A DNA stretch of 55,742 nt. Origin: Eubacterium sp. (GTDB lineage: Bacteria; Bacillota; Clostridia; Lachnospirales; Lachnospiraceae). Position numbers and translations under genes: made by a program. Below, piece by piece: positions 47,941-55,742 of this stretch; within the stretch, counting starts at the first letter, position 1, and each line of letters starts with the position of its first letter. The DNA lies in the NCBI GenBank assembly GCA_017420535.1, contig JAFOIV010000123.1, positions 1 to 55,742 of the forward strand, in the 5' to 3' direction. The notes beneath the pieces were generated by a model. That model did no database searches and was not told the DNA's origin. It saw nothing but the letters and a program-made list of their open reading frames with translations.

Positions 47941-49215
47941 TTATTCATATCTTAAAGCTTCAATCGGATCAAGCTTTGATGCCTTAATTGAAGGAATAAG
48001 GCCAAATATGATACCGATTACCATTGAAAATGCAACTGATACAATAATAGCCGGAACAGAGATAGCCACCGGCACAGAAGCAAGGTGTGATATAAAATAT
48101 GAAAGTCCGATACCACAGAGGACTCCTAACAGACCGCCAAGGCTTGTAAGAACTGCCGCCTCTGTAAGGAACTGACTTAAGATAACTTTTCTTCTTGCTC
48201 CAAGGGCCTTCTTAAGTCCTATCTCTCTTGTACGCTCTGTTACTGAAACCAGCATTATATTCATAACGCCTATACCACCAACTAAAAGTGATATACCTGC
48301 GATCCAGATAAGCTGACGGCTTGTAGCACTTGAAAGATTCTGAAGTTCTTTAGCTTTCTCAAGAGTATCCTCACTCTTATAAGTTACCTTGGAATTCTTT
48401 TCCTCCTGGTCTGACACAGGAATAAGATTATTAAGGTAATCTGCAGCATTTTTTCCTGCCTTTGTCATATCTTCTGTAGACTTAGCTTTAACCACCAGCT
48501 GATATGGCTGATCATAAGCATATACTTCCTGCCATGATGAATCAGGAATAAGCATCATTCCTGAAGTTGCATCTCCAAAATAAGTCTCCCACTCACTTAA
48601 AGATGTAAGATTGATCTCGAAGTCTCCTTCCATCTTACTTACAACTCCAACAACAGTAAAAGGAATTCCTTTTAATTCAATAACTTTTCCAACAGGATCA
48701 TCGCCATCAAATATATTATCAACAGCAGCATCATCTAAAACTGCTACATTTCTTATCTTTGTAAAGTCTTCCTTGATAAGATTTCTTCCTGCCTTAACCT
48801 GATAACCGTTAAGCTTTAAATAATCTGCATTTGATCCTATGATAGCCAGCTGGATATCACTCTTATTCTTATAAACAAGTCCGTTATATTCATTAGCTTT
48901 GTAGTATCTTACTGCATCCGCGATACCAGGAAGATTTTTTATATCCTCCAGCATCTTTTCTGAAATAACAGGAACCTTTGACATATCAACTCCATCATTT
49001 GGAAGTACCTGCATACCACTCATCTGAGTATTGATATTAACTACATTTGTTCCTGAGCCTACAAGACTATTCTTTATCTGATCATTTGTACCTTTAATGG
49101 TAGAAACGATTGCTATAATAGAAGCAATACCAATGATAATACCAAGCATTGTAAGGAAAGAACGCATCTTATGTCCGATTATTCCCTGAAATGAAAGTCT
49201 AATATTCTCGATCAT
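47941..49215 (-). CDS. MacB/FtsX-type ABC permease
   Basis: A 424-residue permease with one N-terminal membrane segment (about 18-40, within MIGHKMRSFLTMLGIIIGIA of the MacB family), a large extracellular MacB-core domain (about 45-300), and three C-terminal segments (about 305-420, with VSVTERTREIGLKKALGARR in the coupling region). Such permeases drive efflux or signal across the envelope rather than moving substrate through the membrane. Last gene of the four-gene export operon; 12 nt after the second adaptor gene. AAGGGGG site. Confidence 0.9.
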   Translation of the reverse strand: MIENIRLSFQGIIGHKMRSFLTMLGIIIGIASIIAIVSTIKGTNDQIKNSLVGSGTNVVNINTQMSGMQVLPNDGVDMSKVPVISEKMLEDIKNLPGIADAVRYYKANEYNGLVYKNKSDIQLAIIGSNADYLKLNGYQVKAGRNLIKEDFTKIRNVAVLDDAAVDNIFDGDDPVGKVIELKGIPFTVVGVVSKMEGDFEINLTSLSEWETYFGDATSGMMLIPDSSWQEVYAYDQPYQLVVKAKSTEDMTKAGKNAADYLNNLIPVSDQEEKNSKVTYKSEDTLEKAKELQNLSSATSRQLIWIAGISLLVGGIGVMNIMLVSVTERTREIGLKKALGARRKVILSQFLTEAAVLTSLGGLLGVLCGIGLSYFISHLASVPVAISVPAIIVSVAFSMVIGIIFGLIPSIKASKLDPIEALRYE

Positions 49216-49227
49216 ACTTATTCCCCC

Positions 49228-50796
49228 TTACTTATAAATGTCGTCAAGATTATCTGATACTACACATTTCTTATCTTCTACTGCATCTTTAAGATATGGG
49301 AATGCAATGTAATCATTAGGTGAAAGGCCACTCTTTATTTCTATGTATGATCCCCAGTAAGTCTTTCCGGTTTTAACATATTTCTTTTTTAAATGACCAT
49401 TATCATCTACCATTACATATGAATTACCATTTTCTTTTTTAATAAATGCTACTAAAAGACAGATATTATCAGAATCTGTATTATCAGAAGATTTGTCAAA
49501 TGATGCATTTATCCACTGGCCTGGATATATATTATCCTCAGCTGAAGCATTAATTGATACTGTAACAGGATAATAAGAAACATCTGCATCTGAACTATAC
49601 CTGTCTGTAGGAGAAAGTCCGATATCAGTTACTTTGCCTTCATAGTCCCTACCATTATCGTAATTCTGAATGTTTACACTATCACCGATCTTGATATCCA
49701 CTAAGTTCCATTCATCTACATTTAAGACTGCCTGATAACCTGAAGTACCACTGACGGTAATTACTGGTTTTCCTGAAGATATATTTTCTTCAGAAACATC
49801 CATCTTTGTTATGGTACCATCCATAGTTGCAATTATAGTACCCTTATCAATGGTTGTTTCGGCCTGTTTAACTACAATTTCCTGCTTTCTTATCTCAAGT
49901 TTTTTAGATTCGATTGCTTTTTGTTTTTCCTTTATAGCCTTTTCAAGTTCAGATTTAGTATAGGTTTTCTTACCCTGATTATTCTTATATTCTTCATCTA
50001 CTGCTTTTAATGCCTCATCATTTGCTGCCTTAGCTGCATTAAAGGCATCTTCAGCAGTCTTGTGATCCTTATCATACTGATCTTTAAGAACTTTATAACC
50101 GTCTTCAGCAGTTTTAATATCTTCATCAATATTATCTTTTAAAGAAGATCTATATGAAATCACAGCCTGATAACTGTTTTCATCCTGAAAATCTTCTGGT
50201 TTAGGAACATTTTCATCGCTAAGATACTTCTCACTAAACTCTTTTAAAGTTCCTGACTTTATATAATCTTCGCTTTCATCAGGATTATTAGACTCAACTT
50301 CAGATAATTTAGCTTCAGCCTCATCTAATGCAGCCTGTGTTTTTTCAAGTCTTTCTTCAGCCGGACTCTTATAATTCTCTGGATTATCAGCTATAGGAGT
50401 TACATTATATAATTCATTCAGATCATCGTTAAGTACTATGAGATCTGTATTGTATTGATCAAGAGTTGCCTTATCTGACTCAAGATCTAATTCCTGCTTC
50501 GTCATATCCAGAAGCATAAGCTTATCTCCGGCCTTTACAGCATCTCCTTCTGTTGCATATATTTCCTTAACTATCTGGTTCTTTTCCATATATACATTCT
50601 GGCTTGAACTAACAGTAATATTTCCGTCAATCTCATGTCTGTTATAATCCATACTGCCTGCGTTCAGCATTGATACGGAATAAACCTTGATAGGATTTGC
50701 ATTTTTCTGATGTCTTCTATAAAAGAATGTTCCTCCTGAAAGAAGTCCTATCACAAGTGCTACAACAAGGATGGTTATTATTAACTTCTTTTTCAT
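49228..50796 (-). CDS. Membrane-fusion (HlyD/MacA-like) adaptor, second of two
   Basis: A 522-residue protein with an N-terminal membrane anchor (about 4-25), a first half-lipoyl strand set, a long helical hairpin (about 110-315, rich in Glu, Lys, Ala), the second lipoyl half (IIATMDGTITKMDVSEENISSG without its ends), and beta-barrel domains (PVITVSGTSGYQAVLNVDEW). The hairpin is much longer than in the partner adaptor. In Gram-positive bacteria such adaptors extend ABC exporters toward the wall. Its start overlaps the ATPase stop as ATGA. AGGAGG site. Confidence 0.88.
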   Translation of the reverse strand: MKKKLIITILVVALVIGLLSGGTFFYRRHQKNANPIKVYSVSMLNAGSMDYNRHEIDGNITVSSSQNVYMEKNQIVKEIYATEGDAVKAGDKLMLLDMTKQELDLESDKATLDQYNTDLIVLNDDLNELYNVTPIADNPENYKSPAEERLEKTQAALDEAEAKLSEVESNNPDESEDYIKSGTLKEFSEKYLSDENVPKPEDFQDENSYQAVISYRSSLKDNIDEDIKTAEDGYKVLKDQYDKDHKTAEDAFNAAKAANDEALKAVDEEYKNNQGKKTYTKSELEKAIKEKQKAIESKKLEIRKQEIVVKQAETTIDKGTIIATMDGTITKMDVSEENISSGKPVITVSGTSGYQAVLNVDEWNLVDIKIGDSVNIQNYDNGRDYEGKVTDIGLSPTDRYSSDADVSYYPVTVSINASAEDNIYPGQWINASFDKSSDNTDSDNICLLVAFIKKENGNSYVMVDDNGHLKKKYVKTGKTYWGSYIEIKSGLSPNDYIAFPYLKDAVEDKKCVVSDNLDDIYK

Positions 50797-51485
50797 TTGA
50801 TCACCTCCTCATTTTTTTCATCACTTGTTATCATGCCATCAAAGATTCTTATGATCCTGTCAGCATGCTTTGCGATTTCTTCTGAGTGAGTGATCATTAT
50901 AACAGTCTTTCCTTCATCATGAAGTTCTCTAAAAAGTTCCATAACCTGAAGTCCTGACTTTGAATCAAGCGCACCTGTTGGTTCGTCCGCAAGAAGGATC
51001 TTAGGAGAATTAACCATAGCTCTTGCAATGGCAACTCTCTGTTTCTGACCACCAGATAACTGGTTAGGCTTAAAATCCATACGTTCCTCAAGTCCTACTC
51101 TTCTTAAGGCTTCTTCACAGATTGCTTTTCTTTTACTTCTTGGAACTCCTGCATACTGAAGTGGAAGTTCCACATTAGATATTGCTGATTGTCTGGAAAG
51201 AAGATTAAAGTTCTGGAATACAAATCCAATATACTTATTTCTGACCATGGAAAGTTTTCTATCACTCATAAAGCTTATATCTTCGCCATCTAATAAAAAG
51301 CTTCCCTGAGTTGGTCTGTCAAGGCATCCTATAATGTTCATCATTGTTGATTTACCTGATCCTGAAGGTCCCATGATTGCAACATATTCACCTTCTTCAA
51401 TATCAAGATTGATATCCTTAAGAACAGGTATTTCCATATTACCCTGTAGATAATTTTTATAGATATTCTTAAGTGAAAGCAGCAT
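50793..51485 (-). CDS. MacB/LolD-type ABC transporter ATPase
   Basis: About 230 residues. Walker A MGPSGSGKSTMMNIIG, Q-loop FVFQNFNLLSR, signature LSGGQKQRVAIARAMVN, Walker B ILLADEPTGALDSKSG and switch His in VIMITHSEEIA. It energises the FtsX-type permease of the same operon. The start is the ATG abutting the first adaptor's stop, behind AAGGTGAG; a 20-residue longer reading inside the adaptor gene is not supported. Confidence 0.93.
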   Translation of the reverse strand: MLLSLKNIYKNYLQGNMEIPVLKDINLDIEEGEYVAIMGPSGSGKSTMMNIIGCLDRPTQGSFLLDGEDISFMSDRKLSMVRNKYIGFVFQNFNLLSRQSAISNVELPLQYAGVPRSKRKAICEEALRRVGLEERMDFKPNQLSGGQKQRVAIARAMVNSPKILLADEPTGALDSKSGLQVMELFRELHDEGKTVIMITHSEEIAKHADRIIRIFDGMITSDEKNEEVIK

Positions 51486-51486
51486 A

Positions 51487-52926
51487 TTACTCACCTTCAC
51501 TTTCATCTTTAACTGCATCAGAGTTTGATGCAGGAACAAGTTCACCGTTCTCAGTATACTCTACTTTATTACCGTTTGAATCATATATATTTCCTTCATC
51601 ATCAAAGGTATAGGTATTACCATTTTCATCAGTAAATGTATTATCTCCCATACCTCCTTCTTTACCACCACCTAAGGATGATGAACTATCATCTACATAA
51701 CTTTCATCAAAATTAGTAGTTGTATTCATACCATCTTCTATAAATGATTCTGGGAATGCGATATAATCATCCTTTTTAAGTCCTTCTTTAACAATATAAA
51801 TTCCTGAATTTTCCTTATAATCTCCAAGGATGATAGGAGTCTTTCTTATTTTTCCCTTGTCATCTTTCTTCCAAACCAGAGCACGATCCTTTGCATCCTT
51901 TTCAATATCACCATTTTCATTTCTGATGAGATAATATTCAGGGATGTAGACATCATTTTCATTAACATCAGTCTGTCCCATATCATATTCGATATAAAGA
52001 TGCTGACCAAGCATTAAATCTGTTGCATCTTCTAACTCAATATAAAAGCTATATTTAGAAGATTTTTCTCCAGAGTTTTCATAATAACCATAATAATTAT
52101 TATCATTAGATTCAGGCTCTCTATTTATCTTAGTAATCTTTCCTCTCCAGATTTTTGACTCATCAACTCTAGATCTTACGATTACAGGTGTTTCTTCTGA
52201 AAGTCTAACAATATCTTCTTCTGTTGCTGTACCTTTTATTCTATATGCACCAGTAGCCATAATAGTAATAAATCCGCTGTTTTCATCTGATCCATAACCA
52301 CCATAATATGAATTTGAATCATTTGAATCAGTATTATTGATCTTCTTAACTACACCAGCCATTGGTGAAAGAACAGCTGCATTCTTAGAAGAAGCTTCAA
52401 GCCTGTCATACTCAAGTTTTTTTACTGAAAGATCATATTCATTTTTCTTTATTTCTACAGTTTCTGTATTTATCTGACTTGTATAAGATAGTTTCTCATT
52501 ACCTGAAGCAGAATCTCTCATCTTCTTAAGATCTTCGATTGTTTCATAACCTGCCTCAATCTGATTCTTAAGATTATCCAGCTCTAACTGTTTGGACTCA
52601 AGATCAAGCTGAATCTGGTCGGTATCATAAGAAAAAAGTGGTGTTCCAACTTCAACAATATCTCCTTCTTTAACAAGGATTTCTTTTACTGTTTTATCCT
52701 GGTCCTTCTCAACATTTTTAGTTTCCTGAGGTTCTACAATCCCCATAAACTTTGTATCCAGCTGTCCTGACACACCAGTTATCTTATCTAATTTTTCAAC
52801 AAAAACCAGTTTATCACTCTTACTGCCAGAGTTTTTGTTATTGATAATGATCCATGCGATTACAGCCCCAATAAGAAAAATTGAGGCAATGATAATTCCA
52901 ACTATAGTCCCCTTGTTTTTTTTCAT
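51487..52926 (-). CDS. Membrane-fusion adaptor, first of two, with an Asn/Gly/Asp-rich tail
   Basis: About 479 residues. N-terminal anchor (about 6-26), lipoyl and short helical-hairpin regions (VKEILVKEGDIVEVGTPLFS; helices near 110-185), barrel domain, and a last stretch of about 65 residues after the MacA-like core, acidic and rich in Gly, Asn and Asp (TFTDENGNTYTFDDEGNIY and DSNGNKVEYTENGELV). The tail has repeated turns and could bind calcium or partners; no family known to me. First gene of the export operon; start chosen at the ATG behind GGGAGG, eight codons inside the longest frame. Confidence 0.87.
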   Translation of the reverse strand: MKKNKGTIVGIIIASIFLIGAVIAWIIINNKNSGSKSDKLVFVEKLDKITGVSGQLDTKFMGIVEPQETKNVEKDQDKTVKEILVKEGDIVEVGTPLFSYDTDQIQLDLESKQLELDNLKNQIEAGYETIEDLKKMRDSASGNEKLSYTSQINTETVEIKKNEYDLSVKKLEYDRLEASSKNAAVLSPMAGVVKKINNTDSNDSNSYYGGYGSDENSGFITIMATGAYRIKGTATEEDIVRLSEETPVIVRSRVDESKIWRGKITKINREPESNDNNYYGYYENSGEKSSKYSFYIELEDATDLMLGQHLYIEYDMGQTDVNENDVYIPEYYLIRNENGDIEKDAKDRALVWKKDDKGKIRKTPIILGDYKENSGIYIVKEGLKKDDYIAFPESFIEDGMNTTTNFDESYVDDSSSSLGGGKEGGMGDNTFTDENGNTYTFDDEGNIYDSNGNKVEYTENGELVPASNSDAVKDESEGE

Positions 52927-52955
52927 GTCTTCCTCCCTGACTAAATGCAAAATAT

Positions 52956-52978
52956 AAGGACCGGAAACTCCAGTCCTT
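52956..52978 (-). other. Leader hairpin of the export operon
   Basis: AAGGACTGGA and TCCGGTCCTT form a 10-bp stem with one G-U pair and a 3-nt loop, followed by ATATTTTG. It starts a few bases after the expected transcription start, so it is a 5'-end stabiliser or a weak attenuator. Confidence 0.5.
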
Positions 52979-52988
52979 TTTCAATTAC

Positions 52989-53025
52989 ATTATATACTAT
53001 AAAATCATTTTGCACCAAATGCAAA
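52989..53025 (-). promoter_or_regulatory. Promoter and inverted repeat of the export operon
   Basis: The -10 box TATAAT (52989-52994) has a weak TTGGTG 18 bp upstream. An inverted repeat TTTGCA-N5-TGCAAA (53009-53025) overlaps the -35 region and is a candidate operator. Confidence 0.5.
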
Positions 53026-53047
53026 TTAATTTTTAATTAATATTAAA

Positions 53048-53284
53048 TTAATATTTAGAAAAAACTTTTTTAAGCCAGAGAAAAATATAAACAATAAATG
53101 CATAAATGACATTAACGAATAAGATAGCCAGGATAAGGTCGCTTCCCGTAACAATAGCATATATCAGCCATCCTATAAGGCCGAAAAGGATAATAAGGGC
53201 TATGATACTTATTATTCTTTCTGCCAGACTTTTTTTCTCAGTTATTTTACCTGAGTCAGATTCATTAATCTTTTCCTTACTCAT
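53048..53284 (-). CDS. Small membrane protein
   Basis: A 78-residue protein with a charged N-terminus (about 1-20) and two hydrophobic segments (about 22-45 and 50-70) joined by a short turn, ending in a basic tail. No family is recognised. It starts directly after rarA (2-nt gap) with a GGGGAAG site, so it is probably co-transcribed with rarA, and lies ahead of the export operon's promoter. Confidence 0.7.
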   Translation of the reverse strand: MSKEKINESDSGKITEKKSLAERIISIIALIILFGLIGWLIYAIVTGSDLILAILFVNVIYAFIVYIFLWLKKVFSKY

Positions 53285-53286
53285 AT

Positions 53287-54612
53287 TTAATTTTCTTCCC
53301 CTTTAATAAACTCAAACCATTTCTTTATTTCTTTTTCATGTCCATTATCCGAAGGTTCATAAAACTTCATATCTTTAATAGCATCCGGAAGATATTGCTG
53401 TTTAACATAATGATTTGGATAATCATGAGCATATTTATAACCAGTTACTCCCAGATTCTTCGCTCCGCTATAATGAGCATCCTTAAGGTATATAGGCACT
53501 TCACATCCGGAATATTTCTTAACTGCATCATTTGCAGCAAAAATACCATTAACTACAGAATTAGATTTAGGTGCTGTTGCCACATATGTTGCTGCCTGGG
53601 CAAGTATTATCTGTGCTTCTGGCATTCCTACCCTTTCAACAGCCAGTGCCGCTGAAGTAGCTACAGAAATCGCCATAGGATCTGCATTACCCACGTCCTC
53701 CGAGGCACAAATCATTATCCTTCTTGCTATAAATGTTACAGATTCACCACCATATAACATTTTCGCAAGATAATAGAGAGCTGCATCCGGATCTGAACCT
53801 CTCATGGATTTAATAAAGGCTGATATGATGTCATAATGATTATCACCATTTTTATCATATCTTATGGCTCTTCTTTGAATGCATTCTTCCGCCACTGAAA
53901 GATCAATATGTATCTTTCCATCCTCGTCGCTTCTCTTTGTTGAAAGAATTCCAAGTTCTATGGCATTTAAGGCATGTCTTGCATCACCCTCGCACATATC
54001 AGCAATAAAAGAGACTGCTTCATCTGTTATCTGGGCATTATAAGCTCCAAGCCCCTTCTTTTCGTCATATACAGCACGACGGATCAAAGTCTCTATATTT
54101 TCCTTACAAAGAGGACGTAATTCAAATACTGTAGACCTAGATATAAGAGCGCTATTAACTTCAAAATATGGATTTTCAGTAGTTGCACCAATAAGGATTA
54201 TAGTTCCATCTTCAACATACGGAAGTAAGAAATCCTGTTGAGACTTGTTAAATCTATGTATCTCATCAATAAAGAGTATTGTCTTTTTCTGATACATACC
54301 GAGATTATTCTTTGCCTCTTCCACCGCGCTTTCCATATCTTTCTTTCCTGAGGTGGTGGCATTTATCTCTTTAAAATATGCACTACTGGTATTAGCTATA
54401 ACCATAGCTAAAGATGTTTTTCCTGTACCAGGAGGTCCATATAGAATAATGGACGATAATTTATCTGCTTTGATGATTCTGGTAAGGAGCTTATCTTCTC
54501 CAAGAATATGCTCCTGACCTACAATATCATCAAGAGTCTCCGGTCGCATTCTTCTCGCGAGGGGAGACTCTTTCTTTTGTTCTTCTTTTCGCATGTAATC
54601 AAAAAGATCCAT
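53287..54612 (-). CDS. rarA: Replication-associated recombination protein RarA
   Basis: A 441-residue AAA+ ATPase (MgsA/WRNIP1 family). N-terminal SPLARRMRPETLDDIVGQEH, Walker A ILYGPPGTGKTSLA, Walker B ILFIDEIHRFNKSQQD, sensor IGATTENPYFEVN with Arg finger SRSTVFEL, and the C-terminal tetramerisation part (RGSDPDAALYYLAKML). It acts at stalled forks with SSB. AAAGGT site; 24 nt after the receiver-protein gene. Confidence 0.94.
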   Translation of the reverse strand: MDLFDYMRKEEQKKESPLARRMRPETLDDIVGQEHILGEDKLLTRIIKADKLSSIILYGPPGTGKTSLAMVIANTSSAYFKEINATTSGKKDMESAVEEAKNNLGMYQKKTILFIDEIHRFNKSQQDFLLPYVEDGTIILIGATTENPYFEVNSALISRSTVFELRPLCKENIETLIRRAVYDEKKGLGAYNAQITDEAVSFIADMCEGDARHALNAIELGILSTKRSDEDGKIHIDLSVAEECIQRRAIRYDKNGDNHYDIISAFIKSMRGSDPDAALYYLAKMLYGGESVTFIARRIMICASEDVGNADPMAISVATSAALAVERVGMPEAQIILAQAATYVATAPKSNSVVNGIFAANDAVKKYSGCEVPIYLKDAHYSGAKNLGVTGYKYAHDYPNHYVKQQYLPDAIKDMKFYEPSDNGHEKEIKKWFEFIKGEEN

Positions 54613-54636
54613 GTATCTACCTTTCTAATTACTAAA

Positions 54637-55029
54637 TCAGTTACAAAGATCTAGTTTTTTAATAATACTATCTAACTGCTTTATATCAATTGGCTTACAT
54701 ACATAATCATCATAATCTTCACTGGCATATGAAGCATCAAAGTCTTCATCAAGTGCACTGATCATGATAACTTTTGCTCTTGATATTCTTGGAACACCAA
54801 GTTTTCTTTCTGCATCACGAATAGCTTCAAGTGCTTTATATCCATCAATCTTTGGCATCATAATGTCAAGACAGATAAGATCAAACTTATTATTCTGATT
54901 TGAAGCTTTAACAAATTCGTCTACAGCTTCAATGCCATCATGTGTGAGAACAACCTCTCCATACTTTGACATAAATTTATAAAGGAACTTTCCACTAGCT
55001 GCATCATCCTCAGCAATTAAAACTCTCAT
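54637..55029 (-). CDS. Stand-alone CheY-like receiver protein
   Basis: A 130-residue single receiver domain. Acidic pair in LIAEDDAASG (3-12), phosphorylated Asp in LICLDIMMPKIDGYKAL (near 55), switch residue in MISALD and conserved Lys in VCKPIDI. No output domain, so it should act through protein contacts, as CheY or a relay does. The two genes around it give no partner; a kinase or phosphorelay must be encoded elsewhere. 1-nt gap after the TetR gene, so co-transcribed. Confidence 0.88.
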   Translation of the reverse strand: MRVLIAEDDAASGKFLYKFMSKYGEVVLTHDGIEAVDEFVKASNQNNKFDLICLDIMMPKIDGYKALEAIRDAERKLGVPRISRAKVIMISALDEDFDASYASEDYDDYVCKPIDIKQLDSIIKKLDLCN

Positions 55030-55030
55030 T

Positions 55031-55642
55031 TTAGTCCTCCCCTTTATTCTTATCTTTGTTTATTGATAAACCCAAAAGATTTTTAGTAAATTCGCAAATA
55101 CACTTCTTATACGTCCATGAATTATAAGTAATTCTTCTATTAAATGAATCCATAAGGAAATAACCCATAACACTATCAGCAAGCTGTCTCGAAGTAAGTG
55201 GAATGCTAAGTTCTCCTTTATCGATAGCCCCGTCAAAAAGAGTAATAAGAAAATCTCTTCTATTATTCATACCTTCCACTATCTTCTCTCTTGTGGATGC
55301 ATTATGAAGCAATTCTTCAAACTGAAGCATCAAAGTGCAAAGTTCTGAATAACTATCGTAATATGTAGCATATGTTTCAACATATGTCATAATCTTATCT
55401 ATGTATCTACCCTTTTGGGCACGTACAGTTTTTTCAACTGTATTATCGAATTTAAAGTAGTAATCTACTACATCTACCAGCAGCTCATTCATATCTCCAT
55501 AAAATTTATACAAAAGAGGTTCAGAGATATTAGCCTTTAACGAAACTGTTTTTGTAGTTAACTGGGAAATTCCGGAATCACTGATTATTTCAATGGCTGT
55601 AGAAATAATTCTATCTTTTGTTGATATGAAACTTTCAGTCAA
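55031..55642 (-). CDS. TetR-family transcriptional regulator
   Basis: About 203 residues. The N-terminal helix-turn-helix (about 5-55) is typical: RIISTAIEIISDSGISQLTT, KTVSLKANISEPLLYKFYGD. The C-terminal ligand domain is helical with no specific match. I place the start at a TTG (55640-55642) behind a GAAGGGGG site. The ATG 18 codons upstream coincides with the expected transcription start and so is unlikely. The ligand and target are unknown. First gene of a unit with the receiver protein and perhaps rarA. Confidence 0.8.
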   Translation of the reverse strand: MTESFISTKDRIISTAIEIISDSGISQLTTKTVSLKANISEPLLYKFYGDMNELLVDVVDYYFKFDNTVEKTVRAQKGRYIDKIMTYVETYATYYDSYSELCTLMLQFEELLHNASTREKIVEGMNNRRDFLITLFDGAIDKGELSIPLTSRQLADSVMGYFLMDSFNRRITYNSWTYKKCICEFTKNLLGLSINKDKNKGED

Positions 55643-55700
55643 ATCAGGTCTACCCCCTTCTATTAAAATCTGTACTATATGCACAAAACCATACATAATT

Positions 55701-55729
55701 ATATTATGTCTTCACCTATGAAATGTCAA
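55701..55729 (-). promoter_or_regulatory. Promoter of the TetR-receiver operon
   Basis: Consensus TTGACA (55724-55729) and TAATAT (55701-55706) are exactly 17 bp apart on the minus strand. Confidence 0.75.
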
Positions 55730-55742
55730 TGTTTATCAGTAA

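Overview
The window reads as chromosomal DNA of a low-GC Gram-positive anaerobe, most likely a gut Lachnospiraceae-type member of the Clostridia. The pointers are AT-rich intergenic DNA, strong AGGAGG ribosome binding sites, the ylxM-ffh-rpsP-khpA-rimM-trmD run, a SEC-C protein, an MtaB enzyme and gene sizes typical of that family. Nearly every gene is on the minus strand; only the NifX/SlyD fusion (27.6 kb) and mtaB (38.8 kb) are on the plus strand. I see no tRNA, rRNA, CRISPR array or intact insertion sequence.

Region 1 (0.2-24.1 kb) is a surface-polysaccharide and phosphocholine island. A short operon (licCA, licC, a BCCT transporter) should import choline and activate it to CDP-choline. 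Beside it lie two large secreted proteins built of choline-binding-type repeats; the second is broken by a nonsense codon and a frameshift. Next comes a 13-gene polysaccharide operon: rmlB, rmlD, rmlA, rmlC, a DUF1972 rhamnosyltransferase, two GT4 enzymes, a Stealth phosphotransferase, a GT2 enzyme, a Wzy-like polymerase, a Wzx-like flippase, LicD, and an L,D-transpeptidase carrying its own choline-binding repeats. The inferred product is a rhamnose-containing polymer decorated with phosphocholine, to which the repeat proteins can attach. The operon has a promoter with MerR-type geometry: a 19-bp spacer filled by a 15-bp palindrome. A MerR-methyltransferase fusion is encoded just upstream. The licCA promoter carries a palindrome over its start site that recurs ahead of the second repeat protein, and the LicCA enzyme itself starts with a winged-helix domain.

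Region 2 (24.1-31 kb) is mixed housekeeping: an operon of a SpoU methyltransferase, a PHP phosphatase, a zinc-ribbon membrane protein and the MerR fusion; a NifX-SlyD fusion with a Cys-rich linker; hisH-hisF-GNAT; and a small conserved protein. A GC-rich 120-bp palindromic element lies at 28.65-28.77 kb.

Region 3 (31-41.9 kb) holds a two-component system, a lipoprotein, the translation/SRP cluster, a sce7726-like nuclease-fold protein, an HPr-like protein without the phosphorylatable histidine, mtaB, a CbxX-type AAA+ ATPase and a DtxR-type metalloregulator.

Region 4 (42-55.7 kb) holds a chorismate mutase-ACT protein with a degenerate prephenate dehydratase part, a DHHW/MBOAT acetylation pair, a UvrD-like helicase, a SEC-C protein, a four-gene MacAB-like export operon with two adaptors, a small membrane protein, rarA, a stand-alone receiver protein and a TetR-family regulator.
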